10,832 bases of DNA, from NCBI GenBank assembly GCA_002419145.1, contig DIFN01000007.1, positions 18,377 through 29,208 of the forward strand, read 5' to 3'. Each line of letters begins with the position of its first letter. Positions within the stretch are counted from its first letter, which is position 1. The notes beneath the pieces were generated by a model that was given only the letters and a program-made list of their open reading frames with translations, did not search any database and was not told the origin of the DNA. Both the position numbers and the translations under genes were made by a program. The DNA comes from Mageeibacillus sp. UBA5747 (GTDB lineage Bacteria; Bacillota; Clostridia; Saccharofermentanales; UBA5734). Shown here in pieces: positions 5,913-10,832 of the stretch.

Positions 5913-7187
5913 ATGGTCAAAGCGATTGTAGGCGGCAACTGGGGCGACGAAGGCAAGGGCAAAATCACTGACATGTTTGCCGGTGACGCCGATGTCGTCA
6001 TTCGCTACCAGGGCGGTGCCAATGCCGGGCACACCATCATCAACCACTATGGCAAATTTGCCTTGCACCTGCTGCCGTCCGGTGTGTTCAATACCCACAC
6101 CGTCAACATCATCGCCAATGGCGTCGCCCTCAATATTCCGTCCTTGATCAAGGAAATCAAGCATATCCGCGAAGGCGGTGTCCCGGGGCCGAACCTACTG
6201 ATTTCGGACCGCTGCCAGATCGTCATGCCCTACCACATCCTTTTAGACCAGTATGAGGAGGAACGCCTCAGCGACCGTCAGTTTGGATCGACTAAGTCCG
6301 GCATTGCCCCGTTCTACTCGGACAAATATGCCAAGATCGGCTTCCAAGTCAGCGAGCTGTATGACGAAGCCTACCTGCGCGACAAGCTCGAGCAGGTCCT
6401 GTCCGTCAAAAACCTCCTTTTCAAACACCTTTACAACAAGCCTGAACTCTCCGTCGACGAGCTGTTCACCCAGATGATCGAATGGCGCACCGCCATCGAC
6501 CCTTATGTGACCGACACGGTCGAATACCTGCAGAAAGCGCTCGCTGAAGGCAAGAAAATCCTGCTCGAAGGTCAGCTCGGTGCCCTCAAAGATCCGGACT
6601 TCGGCATCTATCCGATGACAACCTCTTCCTCGACGCTGGCTGGCTATGGGTCCGTCGGCGCTGGGATCCCCCCCTATGAAATCAAAGAAATCGTCGTCGT
6701 CACCAAGGCCTACTCCAGTGCCGTCGGTGCCGGTGCCTTTGTCAGCGAAATCTTCGGCGATGAAGCTCACGAGATGCGCCAGCGCGGCGGCGACGCCGGC
6801 GAATATGGCGCCACCACCGGACGTCCGCGTCGCATGGGCTGGTTTGATTGTGTCGCTACCCGCTATGGCTGCCAGGTCCAGGGTGCAACTGCGGTCGCCT
6901 TTACTGCGATCGACTGCCTCTCCTACCTCGACGAGATCCCAGTCTGCGTCGGCTACGAAATCGATGGCCAGATCACCCAGGCCTTCCCAGCCACCACCAG
7001 GCTACACCGGGCTAAGCCAGTCCTAAAGACCCTCAAGGGCTGGAAAGTGCCGATCCGCGGCATCACCGAGTTTGACCAGCTGCCCCGGGAAGCGCAAGAC
7101 TATGTCCTGTTCATCGAAAAAGAACTCGGCTTCCCGATCAAATACGTCTCCAATGGCCCACGTCGCGAAGAAATCATCTACCGCTAA
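5913..7187 (+). CDS. purA: Adenylosuccinate synthetase
   Basis: GTP-dependent condensation of IMP with aspartate to adenylosuccinate, the first step from IMP to AMP; cytoplasmic homodimer. 424 aa, near the usual ~430. The P-loop GNWGDEGKGK (8-17) carries the catalytic D12, and H40 lies in GGANAGHT. Also seen are LEGQLGALKDPDFGIYP (218-234), the IMP/substrate loop GATTGRPRRMGWFD (299-312) and the C-terminal EKELGFPIKYVSNGPRREE. The loop that normally reads GTTGRGIGPAY is GSTKSGIAPFY (125-135), and EGAQG is EGQLG, so this is a divergent subgroup. I believe I have seen it in other Clostridia, but cannot check. Ribosome binding site GAGGAGG (5898-5904). guaA follows after 9 bases, so the two IMP branch enzymes are made together. 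Confidence 0.95.
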   Translation: MVKAIVGGNWGDEGKGKITDMFAGDADVVIRYQGGANAGHTIINHYGKFALHLLPSGVFNTHTVNIIANGVALNIPSLIKEIKHIREGGVPGPNLLISDRCQIVMPYHILLDQYEEERLSDRQFGSTKSGIAPFYSDKYAKIGFQVSELYDEAYLRDKLEQVLSVKNLLFKHLYNKPELSVDELFTQMIEWRTAIDPYVTDTVEYLQKALAEGKKILLEGQLGALKDPDFGIYPMTTSSSTLAGYGSVGAGIPPYEIKEIVVVTKAYSSAVGAGAFVSEIFGDEAHEMRQRGGDAGEYGATTGRPRRMGWFDCVATRYGCQVQGATAVAFTAIDCLSYLDEIPVCVGYEIDGQITQAFPATTRLHRAKPVLKTLKGWKVPIRGITEFDQLPREAQDYVLFIEKELGFPIKYVSNGPRREEIIYR

Positions 7188-7196
7188 GGAGCCCCC

Positions 7197-8735
7197 ATGC
7201 ACCACGAAGCCATCCTCGTCCTTGATTTCGGCGGTCAATACAACCAGCTGATCGCCCGCCGCGTGCGCGAAAACAACGTCTACTGCGAAGTCCTGCCCTA
7301 CAGCGTCGCGATGGACCGCATCCGGGCTGGCAATTACAAGGGCATTATCTTCACCGGAGGCCCCTCCAGCGTCAGATCCGAAAACGCTCCGCGCTGTAAT
7401 CCGGAAGTCTTTGAGCTTGGCGTACCGGTGCTCGGCATCTGCTATGGCGCCCAGCTGATGGCCCAGATGCTCGGCGGACAGGTTGTCACCCCTGACCATC
7501 GCGAATACGGCAAGCGCGATCTCGTCCTGACCCATGCTGCCAGCCCCTTGTTCAAGGATGTTCCCTCAGAAACCTCCTGCTGGATGAGCCACACCGACCA
7601 CATTGGGACCATGCCCGCTGGATTTGTCCGCAGCGCGGAGACCGAAACCTGCCCGGTCGCGGCCATGGAAGACACCACCCGCAACTACTACGCTGTCCAA
7701 TTCCATCCGGAGGTCCTCCATACCCCCGAGGGCGGCCGGATGCTGCACAATTTCCTCTACGAAGTCTGTGGCTGTACCGGCGACTGGCAGATGTCGACGT
7801 TTGTCCAGGATTCGATTGCCAAAATCAAAGCCCAGATCGGGGACCGCAAAGTTCTCTGTGCCCTCTCCGGCGGCGTCGATTCATCCGTTGCTGCTGTCAT
7901 GATCCACAAAGCAGTCGGCCACAACCTGACCTGCGTCTTCGTCGACCATGGCCTGCTCCGCAAAGATGAAGGTGACTCGGTCGAGCGGATTTTCAAGCAG
8001 CAGTTCGACATGAATCTGATTCGCGTCAATGCCCAAGACCGCTTCCTCGGCAAGCTCGCCGGTGTTTCCGATCCCGAACGCAAGCGCAAAATCATTGGCG
8101 AGGAATTCATCCGCGTCTTTGAAGAAGAAGGCAAGAAAATCGGCAAAGTCGATTTCCTGGTCCAGGGCACGATCTACCCGGACGTCATCGAAAGCGGTGT
8201 GGGTGATGCCGCCGTGATCAAGAGCCACCACAATGTTGGTGGCCTGCCGGATGTCATCTCCTTCGAAGCGCTGATCGAACCGCTGCGCGACCTGTTTAAG
8301 GACGAGGTCCGCAAAGCCGGCCTCGAGCTCGGCATCCCCGCCGACCTCGTCTGGCGCCAGCCTTTCCCCGGCCCAGGCCTGGCCATCCGCATCATGGGCG
8401 AGATCACCCCGGACAAAATCGAAATACTTCAGGAAGCAGACGCGATTTTCCGCGAAGAAATCGCCAAAGCCGGCCTCGACCGTGACGTCCACCAGTACTT
8501 CGCCGTCCTGACCAACATCCGCTCCGTCGGCGTCATGGGCGATGAGCGTACCTACGACTACACCCTCGCCCTCCGCGGCGTCACCACCACCGACTTCATG
8601 ACCGCCGACTGGTACCGCATCCCCTACGACGTCCTTGATCTCATCTCCCGGCGCATCGTCAACGAAGTCCGCCACATCAACCGCATCGTCTACGACGTCA
8701 CCAGTAAACCCCCGGCCACGATCGAGTGGGAATAA
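7197..8735 (+). CDS. guaA: GMP synthase (glutamine-hydrolysing)
   Basis: Aminates XMP to GMP using glutamine and ATP. 512 aa with the three standard parts. First is a class I glutamine amidotransferase (about 1-195) with C82 (GICYGAQLM), H170 and E172 (QFHPEV). Next is the ATP pyrophosphatase domain with PP-loop SGGVDSS (224-230). Last is the C-terminal dimerization/XMP domain, with QPFPGPGLAIRIMG, RSVGVMGDERTYDY and ending KPPATIEWE. The ribosome binding site AAGGAG (7186-7191) overlaps the purA stop, 5 bases before the ATG, so it is cotranscribed and perhaps translationally coupled with purA. The last codons (GAG TGG GAA TAA) form the attachment site of the adjoining mobile element, which leaves the protein unchanged. 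A strong terminator follows. Confidence 0.98.
   Translation: MHHEAILVLDFGGQYNQLIARRVRENNVYCEVLPYSVAMDRIRAGNYKGIIFTGGPSSVRSENAPRCNPEVFELGVPVLGICYGAQLMAQMLGGQVVTPDHREYGKRDLVLTHAASPLFKDVPSETSCWMSHTDHIGTMPAGFVRSAETETCPVAAMEDTTRNYYAVQFHPEVLHTPEGGRMLHNFLYEVCGCTGDWQMSTFVQDSIAKIKAQIGDRKVLCALSGGVDSSVAAVMIHKAVGHNLTCVFVDHGLLRKDEGDSVERIFKQQFDMNLIRVNAQDRFLGKLAGVSDPERKRKIIGEEFIRVFEEEGKKIGKVDFLVQGTIYPDVIESGVGDAAVIKSHHNVGGLPDVISFEALIEPLRDLFKDEVRKAGLELGIPADLVWRQPFPGPGLAIRIMGEITPDKIEILQEADAIFREEIAKAGLDRDVHQYFAVLTNIRSVGVMGDERTYDYTLALRGVTTTDFMTADWYRIPYDVLDLISRRIVNEVRHINRIVYDVTSKPPATIEWE
8724..8735. other. Probable attachment site (attL) at the guaA 3' end
   Basis: GAGTGGGAATAA, the last three codons and stop of guaA. 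GAGTGGGAATA is, as I recall it, the core sequence used by Tn5801-type elements that integrate at the guaA 3' end. Directly beyond lie a terminator and an integrase gene reading toward guaA, the usual arrangement. No second exact copy lies in the window, so the other junction is outside it or lost. Confidence 0.6.
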
Positions 8736-8742
8736 CAGTTAA

Positions 8743-8788
8743 AAACCCTGAGACCATTGATATAACTTGGTTTCAGGGTTTGCTTTTT
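8743..8788 (+). terminator. Strong intrinsic terminator after guaA
   Basis: A 14-bp stem (8743-8756 with 8768-8781, AAACCCTGAGACCA / TGGTTTCAGGGTTT) with one G-U pair and an 11-base loop, followed by GCTTTTT. On the other strand the stem is followed by TT after the TTT arm, so it may also end integrase transcripts. If the attachment core is 8724-8734, this terminator belongs to the inserted element rather than to the original guaA locus. Confidence 0.9.
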
Positions 8789-8827
8789 GGTGACCGTACT
8801 AAAAGCGTACTACAGGTCCTTTTGTAA

Positions 8828-9907
8828 TTATTCAATTGGACTATCTGGTTTATTCATTTGATCCAAGCGATTGGCGACCTCGATCTGCTTATTGGGATAA
8901 AGGTGGGAATAGGTCTGAAGCGTTGTTTCTATGCTTTCGTGTCCTAGTCTTTCTGAGATCAGGAGGGCTGAAAAACCTTCCTCAATCAGCATGGAGGCAT
9001 GGGAATGTCTCAGATCATGTACGCGAATGCGTTTGATGCCAGATTTCTTCGTCCCTCGTGTCATCTCACTGTGCAAATAGGATTTGGTCACCGGGAAAAG
9101 CCTTTCGTTTGGTTCGTAATCATAAAGCTGCTCGGCGTATTTCTGGACCAGAGCACAGAGAAAGGTTGGCACTGCGATCAGGCGGCGACTCTTGGGTGTC
9201 TTGGGTTCCATGATCAGATCTTCGCCCTCATGGCGAGCGTAGTTTTTTGTGATAGACAATGTTTTGGCATCAAAGTCAAAATCGTTCAAGGTCAATGCCA
9301 ACAATTCACCCGATCGGATACCCGTCCAAAACAGGATTTCAAAGGCCAGCTTTGAAACTGGCTTATCCGAGACAAAGGGGAGAAATTTTCTGAATTCCTC
9401 TACAGTCCAGAACAACATGGACTCTGCATTTTTCTTACCCATGCTGCCGCACACTCTGGCAGGGTTGGTTTGAAGCTTATAATACTTGGAGGCAAAGTTA
9501 AAAATGGCGGAGATCTGGTTGTGGATGGTTTTCAAATAAGTTTGTGAATAGTCGCTCTCATCCTCCATCAAGGTATTTTGCCATTTGCGAATCGTTGCGG
9601 GTTCAATTTTGTTGATGGGCATCTCTTCGAAAAAAGGCAGCAGCTTTGTGTTGATGAGGCATTCCTTGCCACTGTAGGTGGTTGGCTTGAGCCGTGTCTT
9701 ACAATCCTCCATGTAGATGGACACCAGGGTGCCAAAGGACATGTCGGGACTGGCTTCCGCCTTCTCAATGAATTGTCGTTCGAAAGTCTTGGCTTCTCTT
9801 TGGGTTTTAAAGCCTTCCTTCTTTTTCTTTTTTCGGTTGCCTAACCAGTCGGTATAGTAAAAGGCACAATACCAGCTGCCGGTGGCTTCATTTTTATAGG
9901 TTGGCAT
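8828..9907 (-). CDS. int: Tyrosine recombinase (integrase) of an integrative element
   Basis: Site-specific recombinase that inserts and, with an excisionase, removes the element; likely target is the adjoining guaA end. 359 aa from the chosen start. It has an N-terminal arm-binding region (SWYCAFYYTDWLGNRKKKKKEGF, 11-33), a core-binding helical domain (about 55-155) and the catalytic domain (about 165-345). All catalytic residues are visible: R198 (TGIRSGELLAL), K236 (EPKTPKSRR), H297 and R300 (VHDLRHSHASM), H323 (LGHESIETT) and nucleophile Y333 (TYSHLYP). I chose ATG at 9907 because GAGGG lies 7 bases upstream and MPTYKNEATGSWYCAFYY resembles integrase starts. An ATG at 9958 would add 17 residues but lacks a ribosome binding site. 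It lies 72 bases after the HTH gene and is probably cotranscribed with it. Confidence 0.95.
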   Translation of the reverse strand: MPTYKNEATGSWYCAFYYTDWLGNRKKKKKEGFKTQREAKTFERQFIEKAEASPDMSFGTLVSIYMEDCKTRLKPTTYSGKECLINTKLLPFFEEMPINKIEPATIRKWQNTLMEDESDYSQTYLKTIHNQISAIFNFASKYYKLQTNPARVCGSMGKKNAESMLFWTVEEFRKFLPFVSDKPVSKLAFEILFWTGIRSGELLALTLNDFDFDAKTLSITKNYARHEGEDLIMEPKTPKSRRLIAVPTFLCALVQKYAEQLYDYEPNERLFPVTKSYLHSEMTRGTKKSGIKRIRVHDLRHSHASMLIEEGFSALLISERLGHESIETTLQTYSHLYPNKQIEVANRLDQMNKPDSPIE

Positions 9908-9979
9908 AGCATCACCCTCTCTGGCCGCAAAGCACTGAACCATGAAATCTCGTGTCATGTGGCTTTACGTGTTTAGAAT

Positions 9980-10177
9980 TTACAGCATCACTTTCTCTTC
10001 AAAATAGCGTCTGCTGATCTTACCGGCCACGGTGATTTTATCCTGGTCCTTAAGAGAATTGTTAAGACGCTTGATGATCCGGTACGCAGAGGATACCGAC
10101 ACACCTAAAATCTCTGCGACTTCTTCAGCATGAATAAATCTTGATGGTTCGATGGTGAATTTTCTTTCGGTTGTCAT
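9980..10177 (-). CDS. Small HTH protein, probable excisionase
   Basis: 65 aa. A single helix-turn-helix of the excisionase/MerR-like type fills most of it: FIHAEEVAEILGVSVSSAYRIIKRLNNSL (14-42), then ITVAGKISRRYFEEKV, the wing-like ending seen in Firmicutes element excisionases. Such proteins bend DNA near the attachment site and steer the integrase to excision. AAAGGAG (10187-10193 on the - strand) is 9 bases from the ATG. The integrase start is 72 bases downstream on the same strand. It could instead be a small regulator of the integrase gene; position and size favour an excisionase. Confidence 0.8.
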   Translation of the reverse strand: MTTERKFTIEPSRFIHAEEVAEILGVSVSSAYRIIKRLNNSLKDQDKITVAGKISRRYFEEKVML

Positions 10178-10215
10178 TTTCGTTTTCTCCTTTCTTTCTC
10201 AGGATGGATCTCCTG

Positions 10216-10224
10216 AATATACCA
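10216..10224 (-). promoter_or_regulatory. Possible extended -10 promoter of the HTH-integrase pair
   Basis: Read on the - strand, TGG followed by TATATT, with TATATT at 10216-10221. No clear -35 box. It lies about 23 bases upstream of the AAAGGAG ribosome binding site. A dyad CCGTCGG (10227-10233) / CCGGCGG (10244-10250) covers the region just upstream of the -10 and could be an operator. Confidence 0.4.
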
Positions 10225-10339
10225 AGCCGTCGGTAAAAGCGCCCCGGCGGTTTGATATGTCCAGGATGAATGCAGGGGTTTTATTTAATTCTGCAGGGAT
10301 GATGAACTTAAGGTGAGGGTATCACGTTTCGGTTTCATG

Positions 10340-10353
10340 CGACAATGTTGTCG
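10340..10353. repeat. 14-bp palindrome CGACAA-TG-TTGTCG
   Basis: Perfect 6-bp arms with a 2-base centre, of the kind bound by dimeric repressors. It lies about 120 bases upstream of the putative HTH-gene promoter. Function unknown. Confidence 0.6.
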
Positions 10354-10391
10354 ATGCAGTGGAATATAACCATCAATAAAATTGACATGAA

Positions 10392-10467
10392 AATCAAAGC
10401 AGCCGCACCGCGTAGGATGAAGCATCATTAAGAATGCCTGAATGCAGTGCGGCTGCTGTATTTGATT
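10392..10467. repeat. Large inverted repeat (17 bp in two blocks)
   Basis: AATCAAA plus GCAGCCGCAC (10392-10408) is mirrored by GTGCGGCTGC (10447-10456), TGTA and TTTGATT (10461-10467). The 38-base centre contains smaller repeats: GATG-AAG-CATC, and GAATGC twice. No good T-run follows on either strand, so it is not a standard terminator. Possible roles are a transfer origin, a structured RNA or a protein-binding cruciform. Confidence 0.7.
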
Positions 10468-10497
10468 CTGGTTCTTTGGATGGACCGGACAAGCGTG

Positions 10498-10525
10498 GGC
10501 TTACGCTCTCATAGGACTTTCACCT
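10498..10525 (+). repeat. Imperfect inverted repeat, left copy
   Basis: GGCTTA (10498-10503) and GGACTTTCACCT (10514-10525) recur in inverted orientation near the right edge, at 10807-10812 (TAAGCC) and 10789-10800 (AGATAAAAGTCC). The 12-base block matches at 10 of 12 positions and the 6-base block exactly; the spacer differs (10 versus 6 bases). The left copy adjoins a small hairpin, AGCGT (10492-10496) / ACGCT (10503-10507). It resembles degenerate ends of a ~315-bp element, but no target duplication was found. Confidence 0.3.
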
Positions 10526-10627
10526 CCCTCCATTCTGATGGCGGGCCGTACTCATTGCCTGCGACGGTTTGATCACGCTCGGACTGTGACTATACGGAAG
10601 TATCATTATCTGATGCACAAGGTCATG

Positions 10628-10710
10628 GCCAGCCGATCTGCCAAGATCGACCAGCAGCAAGGGTATTTGTCGCTCTCTTCGTGAAACGAAGGTCATAGCG
10701 TACCTGCTGC
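10628..10710 (-). other. Cluster of two stable hairpins, possible structured RNA
   Basis: First hairpin: 12-bp stem 10628-10639 / 10644-10655 with a 4-base loop. Its three non-Watson-Crick positions are G-U pairs if read on the - strand but A-C mismatches on the + strand, which favours a - strand transcript. Second hairpin: nested blocks GCAGCA/TGCTGC, GGTA/TACC, CGCT/AGCG and CTTCGT/ACGAAG, 20 pairs between 10654 and 10710. They share two bases at 10654-10655. No RNA family is recognised with confidence. Confidence 0.4.
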
Positions 10711-10788
10711 CTGGCTTGTCCTTGCAGCTCATGCACCAAAGGTATCCGGTTCTCCTATATGAAGTTGTCAAAGATCGATTTTATGAGA

Positions 10789-10812
10789 AGATAAAAGTCC
10801 CTCTCATAAGCC
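10789..10812 (-). repeat. Imperfect inverted repeat, right copy
   Basis: Partner of the copy at 10498-10525. It overlaps a perfect hairpin, TTATGAGA (10781-10788) / TCTCATAA (10802-10809), with a 13-base loop. Confidence 0.3.
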
Positions 10813-10832
10813 ATGAGATTTGAAGGTCATTT

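Larger units (their letters stand above)
8724..10832. mobile_element. One end of an integrative element inserted at guaA (partial)
   Basis: A - strand integrase and excisionase-type gene begin right after the guaA attachment motif. GC content and codon use drop visibly compared with the housekeeping genes. No relaxase, conjugation, phage or cargo gene is seen before the window ends, so whether it is an ICE, a mobilizable island, a prophage or a remnant is open. The integrase is intact, with all catalytic residues. The right boundary is unknown; the window edge is used here. Confidence 0.65.
10178..10832. other. Gene-poor, inverted-repeat-rich end of the window
   Basis: About 650 bases after the HTH gene without a convincing coding region. 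Reading frames here are short and lack ribosome binding sites and recognisable motifs. The stretch holds several clear inverted repeats, listed separately (10340-10353, 10392-10467, 10498-10525 with 10789-10812, 10628-10710). It may be a regulatory or transfer region of the element, a structured RNA or the remains of a small transposon. Confidence 0.5.

Noticed and set aside
8903..8911. GTGGGAATA, a 9-base copy of the guaA-end motif, as a second attachment site
   Set aside because: It lies inside the integrase gene and encodes (reverse strand) the Tyr-Ser-His of the active site; a junction there would destroy the gene.
9908..9958. Longer integrase start at 9958
   Set aside because: No ribosome binding site; the ATG at 9907 has GAGGG at a proper distance and a typical integrase start.
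10520..10771. 83-codon open frame on the - strand starting with TTG
   Set aside because: No ribosome binding site or recognisable domain, and it runs through the hairpin cluster; more likely non-coding.
10619..10830. CRISPR array suggested by repeated AAGGTCAT
   Set aside because: The repeat is only 8 bases, spacing is irregular, and no cas gene is present.
10470..10832. A definite group II intron call
   Set aside because: Only short motifs (AGGTGAAAGTCC, TAAGCC) fit; no domain V, no reverse transcriptase and no intron ends were found.
8820..10832. Defence, toxin-antitoxin or resistance cargo in the element
   Set aside because: Only integrase and excisionase-type genes are recognisable in the visible part; any cargo would lie outside the window.

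Overview
The window looks like a chromosomal stretch of a GC-rich Bacillota bacterium, most likely of the class Clostridia. This is an inference from gene content: a GatD-type amidotransferase (the lipid II amidation partner of MurT), a Bacillus/Clostridium-type (GSI-alpha) glutamine synthetase followed by an ANTAR-domain protein, the DapL one-step diaminopimelate route, and strong AAGGAGG-type ribosome binding sites. No rRNA or tRNA gene is present to fix the taxon.

Positions 1-8735 are dense housekeeping genes, all on the + strand. They run: the end of gatD; glnA with its own promoter and a leader containing an intrinsic terminator; a gene for an ANTAR RNA-binding protein with a degenerate receiver domain; dapF and dapL (the last steps to meso-diaminopimelate); deoC (deoxyribose-phosphate aldolase) behind an extended -10 promoter; then purA and guaA, the two branches from IMP to AMP and GMP, as a tight pair behind a near-consensus promoter. 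The common themes are nitrogen/glutamine use, peptidoglycan precursors and nucleotide metabolism. GS makes glutamine, which GatD and GuaA consume, and DapF/DapL supply the diaminopimelate.

From the last codons of guaA onward the character changes. There is a strong terminator, then on the - strand a complete tyrosine integrase and a small HTH protein of excisionase type, with visibly lower GC and different codon use. The 3' end of guaA is a known attachment site for integrative elements of Firmicutes (Tn5801-type), and the guaA end carries the matching GAGTGGGAATA motif. I read 8724 to the right edge as one end of an integrated element whose other end lies outside the window. The last 650 bases hold no convincing gene but are rich in inverted repeats, including a nested hairpin cluster at 10628-10710 that may be a structured RNA.

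The best candidate for something new is the glnA region. The glnA leader has a promoter, a small hairpin whose six-base loop fits the ANTAR-target rule (A at 1, G at 4) and a mutually exclusive terminator. The ANTAR protein that would act on it is encoded immediately downstream of glnA. The second candidate is the palindrome-rich non-coding end of the mobile element.
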